Below, one piece after another: positions 7,581 through 16,302 of a stretch of 40,192 nucleotides of DNA. The stretch is taken from assembly GCA_030831125.1 (NCBI GenBank), contig JAURLQ010000094.1, positions 1 to 40,192 of the forward strand. The letters run 5' to 3'. Made by a program: the position numbers and the translations under genes. The notes under the pieces were generated by a model. It was not told the DNA's origin, searched no databases, and saw nothing but the letters and a program-made list of their open reading frames with translations. The DNA is from Gammaproteobacteria bacterium (GTDB lineage: Bacteria > Pseudomonadota > Gammaproteobacteria > Pseudomonadales > Pseudohongiellaceae). Every line of letters begins with the position of its first letter. The first letter of the stretch is position 1.

Positions 7581-8338
7581 ATGAAAAGCAGACTTGCCAA
7601 CATATTTATGGGTGCTGCCCTGGTGTTCGCAACAGGCCTGATCGGCTGGCAAACCTGGACCGGCAACCAGATGAAAACACAATTGAGCCAGTTACAGTCA
7701 CAACTGCAAAGCATTGCCTCACAGCAAATGGCAGGCAGCATTCTGGCCGCACAGTGCCCGGCACACCGCAACAGGGTTCTTCTGCCGAACCGCTGACATC
7801 ACCAGTTCAACCCGCAAATCCGGGGGCCAGCATACAGGTAGACCCCTTTGGCCAGGGAGCGAATGCCGACCCTTTTTCTGACTTTGATCGCATTCAGCAG
7901 GAAATGCACCAGCGAATGCAACAGTTGATGTCAGATAAGGGACTGGCCGATCCCTTTTTCAGTTTTGAACCTTTCGGGTCCGGCAGTTTCGGTTTCAGCA
8001 GCAGTTTTGGTTTGCAGAGCCAGCCACAGTTCAATTTCGGGGAAACAGAAGATGCCTATGTGGTAACAGTGGATATTCCCCCTGAAAGCAGTCTGGAACT
8101 GACTACCGGGTTGAATGATCAGGAATTGACCATAGAAGGCAAAGTGACCATTGAGGAGAACAGCAACACGGGTAATGGAGCTTTCAGTTCCAGACAGACC
8201 CAGCATTTTGCCCGGACCTTCACCCTGCCGACTGAAGTCGATCCGCTTGGCATTACCAATCAGACCATCGATTCAAAAGTCATCATTACCATCCCGCGAA
8301 CTCAAGCCCAAGCTCCGGTTACGGGACCGACCTTTTAA
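7581..8338 (+). CDS. Membrane-anchored small heat-shock protein (Hsp20), reading frame broken
   Basis: The first frame (7581 to a stop at 7796) encodes MKSRLANIFMGAALVFATGL, a signal anchor, then a Gln-rich helix (QLSQLQSQLQSIASQQ). The rest is in the -1 frame and stays open to 8338. It has a Gly/Phe-rich linker (FGSGSFGFSSSFG), then an alpha-crystallin domain with AYVVTVDIPP, ELTIEGKV, HFARTFTLPTEVDP and SKVIITIPR, matching the Hsp20 pattern. The two frames join naturally between about 7740 and 7775 if one base is missing. Small heat-shock proteins hold unfolding clients without ATP; an N-terminal anchor would place this one at the membrane or in the periplasm, which is uncommon. A sigma32-like promoter lies upstream. 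No obvious slippery heptamer supports programmed frameshifting, so a mutation or a sequencing error is more likely. Confidence 0.75.
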
Positions 8339-8369
8339 AAAAATGCCCCGTGCCTTTTGGCATGGGGCA
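8337..8369 (-). terminator. Rho-independent terminator, minus strand
   Basis: An 11-base-pair stem (TGCCCCGTGCC/GGCATGGGGCA, one G-U pair) surrounds a TTTT loop at 8344-8369. Read on the minus strand it is followed by seven T residues (complement of 8337-8343). It terminates the gene at 8389-8754 and overlaps the last bases of the convergent Hsp20-like gene. Confidence 0.85.
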
Positions 8370-8388
8370 AGGTAAATAAACCAGTCTG

Positions 8389-8754
8389 CTAACGACTACT
8401 GAACATCCAGACATATTCCCGTGTGCCCGTGCCCCCTTCAATATAGCCTCCCTGTGCGTCATTCCCGCGTTCTGCCCGCAGGGTATATCTGCCCTGTGGA
8501 AGCTCAAGCACAAGCCAGGGGCCGCTGGTCATGGTATTGACCAGTTCATTGCCATTGCTGTCGCGAATGACGACATGGATATCTGACAGGTAATCCCCTG
8601 TGTCATCTATAAAAACCAGTCGCGTACTATTCGCCGGGGCCTGCTCCCTTTCTTCAAGACCCACACCTCCGGAATAGATAATATAACTGCTCTGGGCAGC
8701 GAATGTTGCCGGTGCTGCCAAAAGGCATAAAAGAACTAATAATGATTTGGTCAT
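8389..8754 (-). CDS. Small exported protein of unknown function
   Basis: 121 aa from the ATG at 8754 (MTKSLLVLLCLLAAPATFAA), chosen because GAGGA lies about 8 bases upstream and because it begins with a clean signal peptide cleaved after TFAA. The longer open frame upstream has no signal sequence. The mature protein of about 100 residues is beta-rich, with VFIDDTGDYLSDIHVVIRDSNGN and LELPQGRYTLRAERG, resembling a carboxypeptidase-regulatory-like or immunoglobulin-like fold of periplasmic proteins. A similar pattern is seen in small proteins that follow the form of DUF4198/Cna-B-like modules, but no definite family was recognised. It is convergent with the Hsp20-like gene and shares its terminator region. 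Confidence 0.7.
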   Translation of the reverse strand: MTKSLLVLLCLLAAPATFAAQSSYIIYSGGVGLEEREQAPANSTRLVFIDDTGDYLSDIHVVIRDSNGNELVNTMTSGPWLVLELPQGRYTLRAERGNDAQGGYIEGGTGTREYVWMFSSR

Positions 8755-8975
8755 TTCAGAATCCTCATTCATTGCAGGCTGCTCACCGCCAGCAACAGGA
8801 TTCTGACCCCGTCGCAGAAAACCGGCTTGATCTGTGTCATTTTGTTGATAAATCGGATATCCACGTGAATGACTGATTCGCATTGACGTGTATCAACGCC
8901 TTGCAGTTGCGCTTTGCCACAATTGCCCTCATATATACTGGAGTCGTACATGGCAGGTGGAATTGAGGTAACACA

Positions 8976-9932
8976 GTGGAGTTCAAGGATTACTACAAAA
9001 TCATGGGCGTGGAGGAAAAAGCCACAGCCGATGAGATCAAGAAGGCCTACAAGAAGCTCGCCAGACGTTACCATCCGGATGTGAGCAAGGAGGCCAATGC
9101 CGAGCAGCATTTCAAGGATCTGGGTGAAGCCTACGAAGTATTGAAGGATCCTCAACGCCGGGCTGAATATGACCAGCTTCGTAACATGGGTACCCGTGGC
9201 AAGGGAGGGCAATTCCGACCACCACCTGGCTGGGAGTCTGCCACACATTTTTATGATGGCAGTGGGGATGGTACCGGTGAATTCAGCGACTTCTTTGAAG
9301 CCATTTTCGGCAGAAATGGTGGTTTTCATCGCAGTTACGGGCAGCAGCAGGGGATGCGTATGCGGGGGGAGGATGTCCATGCCGATCTCGCCTTGCTGCT
9401 GGAAGAAGCTTGTCTTGGCAGCGAGCAGATGCTGGATATCAGAGTGCCGGTTGCAGAAGCAAACGGTCTGATCTCGCATAGCAGCAAAAAACTGAAGCTG
9501 AAAATACCGCCCGGTACTGCAGACAACAGCATTCTTCGTCTCAAGGGGCAGGGTGCCCCCGGATTGGGTGGAGAAGCTGCAGGTGATGTACTGGTCAGAA
9601 TCAGGATAGCCCCACACCCGCTTTACACTGTGGAAGGCAAACACATATCCCTTGTGGTTCCGATACTGCCTCATGAAGCGGCACTCGGTGCGCAGATCAC
9701 AGTACCAACGCTGCAGGGGCAAACCCGGGTGAAGATTCCGGCCGGTAGCCAAAGTGGACAGAAACTGCGCCTTGCAGGCAAGGGCATGCCGGGTAGTGAA
9801 CCCGGAGATTTCTTCGTGGCACTCAAACTCGTAATGCCGGATAAGATATCTGACACTGACAAAGCCCACTACGAAGCATTGCAAAAAGATAACACCAGCA
9901 ATCCGAGATCACATTGGGGGAAAGGGCAATGA
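8976..9932 (+). CDS. cbpA: DnaJ-class co-chaperone / curved DNA-binding protein CbpA
   Basis: 318 aa, starting with GTG at 8976, preceded by GAGG with 8-base spacing. The J domain occupies residues 5-70 with His33-Pro34-Asp35, which stimulates the DnaK ATPase. A Gly-rich linker follows (about 75-130), and then the two DnaJ C-terminal substrate-binding domains (PGTADNSILRLKGQG, LPHEAALGAQITVPTLQG, PAGSQSGQKLRLAGKGMP). The zinc-finger domain of DnaJ is absent, which distinguishes CbpA. In E. coli CbpA also binds curved DNA and acts in stationary phase. The next gene, cbpM, overlaps its stop by 4 bases. Its place beside an Hsp20 gene makes this a chaperone locus. Confidence 0.94.
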   Translation: MEFKDYYKIMGVEEKATADEIKKAYKKLARRYHPDVSKEANAEQHFKDLGEAYEVLKDPQRRAEYDQLRNMGTRGKGGQFRPPPGWESATHFYDGSGDGTGEFSDFFEAIFGRNGGFHRSYGQQQGMRMRGEDVHADLALLLEEACLGSEQMLDIRVPVAEANGLISHSSKKLKLKIPPGTADNSILRLKGQGAPGLGGEAAGDVLVRIRIAPHPLYTVEGKHISLVVPILPHEAALGAQITVPTLQGQTRVKIPAGSQSGQKLRLAGKGMPGSEPGDFFVALKLVMPDKISDTDKAHYEALQKDNTSNPRSHWGKGQ

Positions 9933-10246
9933 GCAGGCATGCCATACTGGATGACAACAATCCGGTTTACTCGTTTGTGGAACTGGTAGAGTGCAGCAGG
10001 CTGGATGAAGGATTTGTCATCCAGTGTGTTGAATACGGGATAGCAGAAGTGCGGGGCACCGATCGCCAGAACTGGCAGTTCCGGGCTGAAGCCATGCTGA
10101 AGCTCCAGAAAGCCTGGCGTTTGCATCGCGATCTTGATGTCCATGTATCTTCTCTTGTGCTGGTGCTGGATCTGATCGATGAAGTCGAAGCCCTGCGCGA
10201 AGAGTGTGATTTGCTACGCCAGCGACTGCAGCACTGGGAAGCTTGA
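9929..10246 (+). CDS. cbpM: Chaperone modulator CbpM
   Basis: 105 aa. It starts at the ATG that overlaps the cbpA stop (ATGA), with GGGGAAAGGG just upstream. The protein resembles CbpM (MerR-like winged-helix modulator, PF13591): SFVELVECSRLDEGFVIQCV and VEYGIAEVRG near the N-terminus, the RAEAMLKLQKAWRLHRDLDV helix in the middle, and a C-terminal coiled coil (VLVLDLIDEVEALREE). CbpM binds the CbpA J domain and inhibits both its co-chaperone and DNA-binding activities in the cytoplasm. The translational overlap suggests the two are made in a fixed ratio. Confidence 0.9.
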   Translation: MSRHAILDDNNPVYSFVELVECSRLDEGFVIQCVEYGIAEVRGTDRQNWQFRAEAMLKLQKAWRLHRDLDVHVSSLVLVLDLIDEVEALREECDLLRQRLQHWEA

Positions 10247-10438
10247 ACCGGTAGCCGAGCCGAACTGGATGGTCCTGTCGGGAGGTATGTAACAGGCCGG
10301 ATCCGGACTGTTGTACTTTCATTGTGCAAACAAAGAGAAACTTGGCCGCAAGGCCTCAAGATACAGCGTTTCTGCGTGGCTCCTGACAGCGCGTGCCTAT
10401 ATCCTTTGCGGCTTTTATCAGAGGCACCCGGGCGAGTC

Positions 10439-12727
10439 ATGCCAGTTCTTTTTCGCAATAATTCCCATTCCTCTCTAGTCCCGTTCATTTCACTTGCTGC
10501 CTTGTTGATTTTCCCTTTGCAGGGGGCTGCCCAAATCGGCAACAGCGGCGTTGAAGGGACCACTGGCAGCAAAATTGTGGAGATGGTCCGAACCACCAAT
10601 GAACCTCGCATAGATGGCATTCTGGAAGCCGATGAATGGGCAAGGGCAGCTGTCGTTACCGACATGCATCAGATGAATCCGGTGGAATATGGCGAACCAA
10701 GCCAGAAGACTGAAATTTTCCTGCTGTATTCCGACAACGCTCTGTATGTGGCTGCGCGCATGTATGAGGATGATCCCTCACTGATCCGTGCCAATGTAAG
10801 GAGACAAGGGCAGGGGCTGCCCAATGACGACACATTCAATATAGTCCTTGATCCCTATTTTGATCGTCGCAATGGTTATATTTTCGAGATCAATGCCAAC
10901 GGTGTGCGAGTAGAAGGTCTTTATCAGAACGTCTCGGGTGTGGACAGAAACTGGACCGGTATCTGGCAGGCCAAATCCAATATTGATGAGCAGGGCTGGA
11001 CCACGGAAATCCGTATTCCCTACCAGAGTCTTTCCTTCAATCCGGATAACACGCAATGGGGAATAAACTTTCGTCGCACCATCCGGCGCAACAGTGAGGA
11101 AATCGCCTGGATCAGCCGTAACCGTCTGATCAATCCCAGTATTGCCGGCACAATTTCCAACATGACAGGTTTGCAGCAGGGCGTGGGTCTGGATGTAGTG
11201 CCATATTTCCTTGCACGCAGGGAAAAGAAGTTCGGGATACCCGGCTCCCAGGAGGACAGCTTCGAACCCCAGCTTGACATGTTCTACAAGATCACACCGC
11301 AGTTGAATGCGGCACTGACACTGAATACGGATTTTTCTGCTACTGAAGTGGATGACAGGGTAGTAAACCTGTCACGTTTCAATCTGTTTTTTCCGGAGCG
11401 GCGGGATTTCTTCACCCGAGATGCCGACATCTTCTCATTTGGACGCATTGGCAGCGGTACGGTTTTCGGTCAGGAAGGCAATGATGCGATCCCCAATTCT
11501 GCCGCGCAGAATGGCAGGCCCTTCTTTTCGAGGACCATTGGCCTGAGCCCCACAGGTTCGCCGATAGACCTCAATGCCGGTGTCAAGGTCAGTGGCAGGG
11601 AAGGTAACTGGAACCTGGGTTCACTGGTGGTCAACCAGGGAAAAGATGATGCCATCGGTCTCGATGCCCAGACCGTATTTGTTGGCAGGGCTGCCTACAA
11701 CGTACTGCAGGAATCACAGGTAGGCGTTATAGCCACTGCCGGTGATACTCGCAGTGACCGTGACAATTCGCTGGTTGGTGCAGACTTCCGTTATCGCAAT
11801 TCCCGGTTGCCGGGTGGCAAGGCAGTGGAAGGAGAAGTCTGGTACATGCAGAGCGACAGTGATGCCTTCACCGGCAACCAGAACGGTGCCTGGGGGCTGG
11901 GTGTCAGTGCCCCCAACAGCAATGGCTGGCGAGGCGGTTATGCCTACAAGCGTATAGAAAATGATTTCAATCCGGCACTGGGTTTTGTGAATCAGCGTGG
12001 CATTGAGGACCATGCCCTGGATTTCGGTTACAAACACTTCTTTGCACCTGGTGGCACACTGCGCAGTGTTTATGGTGGTTTTGACAGCTATCGCAACAGT
12101 AACCTCAATACGGGTGCCCTGATTTCAGAAGTTGTCGATGTGCGCATGAATGCCAACAACAATGCCAACGATCTCGTCAATATTGCACTGGTGCGTCAAC
12201 GAGAAAACCTGAGTCGCAACTTCACCATCTACCGTGCATCTGATGGAAGCAGAACCATTGTAATTCCACCCGGAGACTACGAATTCAGCAGGGTTGAAGC
12301 AGGCATCTCCAGCTCAGGACAACGTAAACTTGCCGGTAGTGTAAACATCAGCAAGGGAGACTATTACGACGGTGAACAGTTCCAGCGCAGTGTGAATGTT
12401 ACCTGGCAGCCCATCCCCGGCTACAATTTCCAGACGCGTTACTCGGAAAACGCAATCGAGCTCCCCCAGGGTGACTTTACTGTAAGACAGATTTCACTGA
12501 CTTCAATGATCAATTTCACGGCAGACGTGGTCTGGTCCAATCGTATCCAGTATGACAACGTCAGCGAAGGCATGGGTATCAACAGCCGTCTGTGGTGGAT
12601 ACAGCAGCCGGGACGTGAAATGTATATCGTGCTCAATTGGGGATTGCAGGACGCTGATCGCGATAACGAGTTCCATTCAGTAAGCAATGATCTGACATTC
12701 AAATACAACTATACCTTGAGGTTCTGA
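10439..12727 (+). CDS. DUF5916/CBM9-like outer-membrane protein, copy 1
   Basis: 762 aa from the ATG at 10439, which gives a signal peptide (residues about 13-33, ending GAAQ). A TTG 117 bases upstream is in frame but would put the signal internally. The first 220 mature residues form a CBM9-like beta-sandwich (PRIDGILEADEWARA, ALYVAARMYEDDPS, NGYIFEINANGV, GWTTEIRIPYQSLSF). Then comes a DUF5916 domain with LNTDFSATEVDDR, SRFNLFFPERRDFF and a long strand-rich C-terminus ending TFKYNYTLRF. The terminal Phe with alternating hydrophobics is the usual outer-membrane beta-barrel signature recognised by BAM. Function is unknown; CBM9-like domains suggest glycan binding. A paralogue follows 41 bases downstream. 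Confidence 0.85.
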   Translation: MPVLFRNNSHSSLVPFISLAALLIFPLQGAAQIGNSGVEGTTGSKIVEMVRTTNEPRIDGILEADEWARAAVVTDMHQMNPVEYGEPSQKTEIFLLYSDNALYVAARMYEDDPSLIRANVRRQGQGLPNDDTFNIVLDPYFDRRNGYIFEINANGVRVEGLYQNVSGVDRNWTGIWQAKSNIDEQGWTTEIRIPYQSLSFNPDNTQWGINFRRTIRRNSEEIAWISRNRLINPSIAGTISNMTGLQQGVGLDVVPYFLARREKKFGIPGSQEDSFEPQLDMFYKITPQLNAALTLNTDFSATEVDDRVVNLSRFNLFFPERRDFFTRDADIFSFGRIGSGTVFGQEGNDAIPNSAAQNGRPFFSRTIGLSPTGSPIDLNAGVKVSGREGNWNLGSLVVNQGKDDAIGLDAQTVFVGRAAYNVLQESQVGVIATAGDTRSDRDNSLVGADFRYRNSRLPGGKAVEGEVWYMQSDSDAFTGNQNGAWGLGVSAPNSNGWRGGYAYKRIENDFNPALGFVNQRGIEDHALDFGYKHFFAPGGTLRSVYGGFDSYRNSNLNTGALISEVVDVRMNANNNANDLVNIALVRQRENLSRNFTIYRASDGSRTIVIPPGDYEFSRVEAGISSSGQRKLAGSVNISKGDYYDGEQFQRSVNVTWQPIPGYNFQTRYSENAIELPQGDFTVRQISLTSMINFTADVVWSNRIQYDNVSEGMGINSRLWWIQQPGREMYIVLNWGLQDADRDNEFHSVSNDLTFKYNYTLRF

Positions 12728-12768
12728 ACCAGACATGGCATAACCGGCTGCTGATGAGGACAGAAAAC

Positions 12769-15009
12769 ATGATGTTAAAAAGCTGCATCAGGCTTTTGTC
12801 CCTGCTGTTGTGCTTGCCGCTCTCGTCTCTGGCCCAGAATACCGATACCAAGACTGCAGAAATCCCCATGCTTGCCCAGCGGCCGGACATAGATGGTCGT
12901 CTGGATGAAAGCGTATGGTCAGACGCGTTGGTGATCACTGATCTGCACCAGGTATTTCCCCAGGAATATGTTGAACCTTTTGAGCGTACCGAGGTAAGGC
13001 TGTTCTATTCGGAAAACTCACTGTACATCGGTGCCAGAATGTTCGAGGCCGAAGCCAGCCAGATTTCGGCACAGGTACTCAGGCAGGGCCAGGGATTGAA
13101 TTCGGATGACCTGTTCGCCGTGATAATTGACCCCTATCTGGACCGGCGCAATGGCTATCGTTTCGAGGTCAATGCCAATGGGGTGCGCTGGGATGGACTG
13201 TTCCAGAATATAGATGATGTGGAAGGAAACTGGGAAGGTATCTGGGAAGCCAGATCGACTACTGACAACCAGGGCTGGACCACTGAAATCCGGATTCCGC
13301 TGCAAACCCTGTCATTCAATCCCGACTCAGGCACCTGGGGCATCAATTTCAACCGGCTTCGCCGCAGAAGTGGCGAAAGTATTGCCTGGATGTCACGTAA
13401 CCGGGAAATCAATCCCAGCACTTCCGGCATGATCACGGGACTGTCAGGGCTGCGTCAGGGCACAGGTCTGGATATTGTGCCTTCTTTGGCTGTGCGCCAG
13501 CAGCGCGCATTCACTACACCCGGTACATCGGAAATCAGTTACGAACCCCAGGTGGATGTATTCTACAAACTGACTCCCCAGCTGAATGCCTCGCTCACCA
13601 TCAATACCGATTTTTCTGCTACTGAAGTGGATGACAGACAGGTCAATCTCACCCGCTTCAACCTTTTCTTTCCAGAAAAGCGCGACTTTTTTCTGCGCGA
13701 TGTTGATATCTTTGAATTCGGCCAGATTGGCAGGGGCGGATTCAACCAGACGGCGGGCAATGGTTCACCTTCCGCTTCTGGTCCGGCCCGACAGAACGGG
13801 CGGCCATTCTTTTCGCGCAAGATCGGCCTCGACTCATCCGGTCAGCCTGTGGACATTGTGGCAGGCGCAAAACTCAGCGGTCGAATAAACAACTGGAATA
13901 TCGGTACCTTGCTGATCAACCAGGACGAAGCGCCCTTAACGGGAGTTGATGCCACCAATATCTTTATTGGCCGTGCAGTATATAACCTGGGTACCAGGAT
14001 ACAGCTTGGCGGCATCATTACCGATGGAGATCCGCAATCAAACAATGGCAATACACTGGCAGGTGCCGATTTCCGTTACCGCAACCCGGGTTTGCGAGGC
14101 AACACCGTGGAAACCTATGCCTTCTACCAGCAGAGCGATACCGAAGGAAAGGCTGACCTCGACAATGCATCCTGGGGCCTGGGTTTCAGCTTGCCCAACA
14201 GTCAGGGACCACAAGGTGCCATCCATTTCAAGCGTACTGAAAAGAATTTCTATCCGGCAGTGGGTTTTGTCAATCGCACAGATGTAGACGAGCAACATGG
14301 ATACATGGGTTATCGTCATTTTCTGCCACCCGGAGGCTTTCTGCGTTCTGTGCTGGGTGCGGTAGAGGGCTATCGTTCGGAAACCCTGATCGATGGCAAG
14401 GTCAGCTCCCAGAATCTGGGCACCCGTGTTTCCATCAACAACAACCAGGGTGATACTTTCATCAACCGGTGGATCTACAATACTGAAGTCCTGTTGCGTC
14501 CCTTTACGATTTACAGGGCTCCTGACAGAAGCCGTACCATTACCCTGGCACCTGGTGAATACAATTTTCTCGAGACCTTTTTCGGGTTCCAGCTGGGTCA
14601 ACAACGCCTGTTCAGTGGCAATATCTTTTTTACGGCCGGGGATTACTTTACCGGTGAACATTACGAACAGCGGGGGCAGCTGAATTTCCGGCCCAATCGC
14701 AACCTGAGCATGTCACTCAGTTATGGGGAAGACTATATCAAGCTGCCCGAAGGCAATTTCACAGTACGCCAGTACAGCCTCAATGCACAGTATGCCTTTT
14801 CCGCCATGTGGTCCTGGAGCAACCTGATCCAGTACGACAATGTCTCTGAAAATCTGGGTCTGAACAGCCGCCTGGTCTGGATACCGCGAGCAGGGCAGCA
14901 GGCCTTTCTGGTGCTGAACTGGGGACTGGAAGACAGGGACAGAGACAATAACTTCGAATCGACCAATGCCGATCTGTCACTGAAATTCAATTACACTTTC
15001 AGATTCTGA
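12769..15009 (+). CDS. DUF5916/CBM9-like outer-membrane protein, copy 2
   Basis: 746 aa. ATG at 12769 is preferred because AGGA (12757-12760) lies 8 bases upstream; an ATG at 12754 is also in frame. The signal peptide ends around LSSLAQ (residue about 23). Architecture matches copy 1: CBM9-like domain (PDIDGRLDESVWSDA, NGYRFEVNANGV, GWTTEIRIPLQTLSF), DUF5916 core (INTDFSATEVDDR, TRFNLFFPEKRDFF, ARQNGRPFFSRKIGL) and a barrel-like C-terminus ending KFNYTFRF. The two genes align along their whole length, and a 29-base stretch is identical in both (11330-11358 and 13609-13637), so they are tandem duplicates. They probably form one transcript. Differences are concentrated in the loops, consistent with different ligands. 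Confidence 0.85.
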   Translation: MMLKSCIRLLSLLLCLPLSSLAQNTDTKTAEIPMLAQRPDIDGRLDESVWSDALVITDLHQVFPQEYVEPFERTEVRLFYSENSLYIGARMFEAEASQISAQVLRQGQGLNSDDLFAVIIDPYLDRRNGYRFEVNANGVRWDGLFQNIDDVEGNWEGIWEARSTTDNQGWTTEIRIPLQTLSFNPDSGTWGINFNRLRRRSGESIAWMSRNREINPSTSGMITGLSGLRQGTGLDIVPSLAVRQQRAFTTPGTSEISYEPQVDVFYKLTPQLNASLTINTDFSATEVDDRQVNLTRFNLFFPEKRDFFLRDVDIFEFGQIGRGGFNQTAGNGSPSASGPARQNGRPFFSRKIGLDSSGQPVDIVAGAKLSGRINNWNIGTLLINQDEAPLTGVDATNIFIGRAVYNLGTRIQLGGIITDGDPQSNNGNTLAGADFRYRNPGLRGNTVETYAFYQQSDTEGKADLDNASWGLGFSLPNSQGPQGAIHFKRTEKNFYPAVGFVNRTDVDEQHGYMGYRHFLPPGGFLRSVLGAVEGYRSETLIDGKVSSQNLGTRVSINNNQGDTFINRWIYNTEVLLRPFTIYRAPDRSRTITLAPGEYNFLETFFGFQLGQQRLFSGNIFFTAGDYFTGEHYEQRGQLNFRPNRNLSMSLSYGEDYIKLPEGNFTVRQYSLNAQYAFSAMWSWSNLIQYDNVSENLGLNSRLVWIPRAGQQAFLVLNWGLEDRDRDNNFESTNADLSLKFNYTFRF

Positions 15010-15116
15010 CCCGGGTACAAAACGCTTGTCATCCCGGTAGCGTGTGCCAAAGCTGCAAGTTATCCTGTAATTTCCGATCTGCATTGCTGATGGCAGTACT
15101 CTGGCACCGACCTGGA

Positions 15117-16274
15117 ATGAAGCACATTCTCCGACAATTTTGCTCCCTTGGCGTCTTGCTGCTTTCAATTGGCTGTACGCTTACCAAGGTATCACCAGAA
15201 GAAACCCTTGCGATTGCCGAGCAGAACAATCTTGCCGAAGAGGCACTGCTGGATATCGGGATTACCGTGTTTGTACCCCTTGTTGAAGAAGTTGATCCGG
15301 AAATCGGCTCGGTAATTGATGGGCTTCGCTTTGCCGAAAGCAGATACCTGAGCTGGCAAATGGCAGTTACGCTGCAAGAGTCCGGTCACTGGGGAAGGGT
15401 AACACTGCAACCGGGAGATTTGACGCGTGCGGATCTCATGGTCAGTGGCACTATACTGCAGTCAGATGGGCAAACCCTGCGTATTGTCATTGAGGTGCGT
15501 GATGCATCAGAGAGAGTCTGGTTCAACAGGCAGTATGTGCAGATCATCAACAGTGAAGACAACAAGGAAATTGGTACAGTTCCACCATTTCCCTTCGCGG
15601 CAATATTCAACCGGATTGCCAACGACATGCTTGCCTGGCGGAAGCGCAGATACGATGAGGCTGCAATGGCAAGGCTCAGGCAGTTTACCGACATGCAGTT
15701 TGCACGAGAGCTTGCTCCTGAAGTTTATGGGCAATATCTGCAGTCCGGTAATGATGCGCTGGTGCTCACACGCCTGCCATCGGCAGATGATCCGATCTAC
15801 AGCCGTATCGCAGACATGCGCCAGCGCAATGATGTCCTGATTGATACTCTGCAGGATCGTTACGATCTGTTTGTCAGGGGCATAGAGCAACCCTATCTGC
15901 TGTTTCTGGACCGCAGTCTGCGCATTACCGAGCTGATCAATGCCTGGTTGTTGAGATTGTCGCGTGACAGCGAGTATTCCGATTTCCTGGACAAGGATTT
16001 TACCGAATCGTTCGAGACACGTTTCGGCATGGGACGCAGTCCTCTGTACAACTCGCGAAGCAACAGTCTCAATTCGGGATGGCGCACGGAATACTATGCG
16101 ATGGCGCTGGCTGAAGCGGGATTCAGCCTGGATGAACTGGTGCGCCCTGAAAGTGAAATTTTCAACGAAAGGATTGTGTCGCTGACCAATGGTGCCGGCA
16201 TCCAGTATTCGCAGTGGAAAATCATTCTGGATGAACTCTATGAACTGGAATCAGGCGCAGTCCGTGAACCGTAG
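15117..16274 (+). CDS. Putative outer-membrane lipoprotein of unknown function
   Basis: 385 aa from the ATG at 15117, chosen because it begins a lipoprotein signal (MKHILRQFCSLGVLLLSIGC) with the lipid-attachment Cys at residue 20. In-frame ATG 15090 and GTG 15042 are possible but would bury the signal. The region around residues 40-150 (ITVFVPLVEEVDPE, FAESRYLSWQMAVTLQESGHWG, VSGTILQSDGQTLRIVIEVRDAS) resembles periplasmic lipoproteins that measure or bind via a TolB N-terminal-like fold. The C-terminal half is helical, with no family recognised. The stop codon TAG (16272-16274) lies inside a REP palindrome, so the natural C-terminus may have been reset by that element. It follows copy 2 of DUF5916 by 107 bases and could be part of the same system. 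Confidence 0.75.
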   Translation: MKHILRQFCSLGVLLLSIGCTLTKVSPEETLAIAEQNNLAEEALLDIGITVFVPLVEEVDPEIGSVIDGLRFAESRYLSWQMAVTLQESGHWGRVTLQPGDLTRADLMVSGTILQSDGQTLRIVIEVRDASERVWFNRQYVQIINSEDNKEIGTVPPFPFAAIFNRIANDMLAWRKRRYDEAAMARLRQFTDMQFARELAPEVYGQYLQSGNDALVLTRLPSADDPIYSRIADMRQRNDVLIDTLQDRYDLFVRGIEQPYLLFLDRSLRITELINAWLLRLSRDSEYSDFLDKDFTESFETRFGMGRSPLYNSRSNSLNSGWRTEYYAMALAEAGFSLDELVRPESEIFNERIVSLTNGAGIQYSQWKIILDELYELESGAVREP

Positions 16275-16292
16275 GGGCGCGCGTGCGCGCCC
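16271..16292 (+). repeat. GTAG-type REP palindrome
   Basis: GTAG (16271-16274) is followed by a perfect palindrome GGGCGCGC-GT-GCGCGCCC (16275-16292). This is the layout of GTAG-tetranucleotide REP elements mobilised by RAYT (TnpA_REP) transposases. It belongs with the elements at 29246 and 33233-33525. It also lies between convergent genes, where such hairpins can act on transcript ends. The host lipoprotein gene uses the element's TAG as its stop. Confidence 0.65.
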
Positions 16293-16302
16293 ATATCCCG
16301 CG

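Noticed and set aside
8899-8939. Sigma32 promoter upstream of cbpA
   Set aside because: CTTGCAG and CCCTCATATA resemble the elements, but the spacing of 19 bases is too long; a weak sigma70 site is equally possible.
8769-9884. 371-codon minus-strand open frame opposite cbpA
   Set aside because: Antisense to a clear J-domain protein and without any family similarity or start signal.
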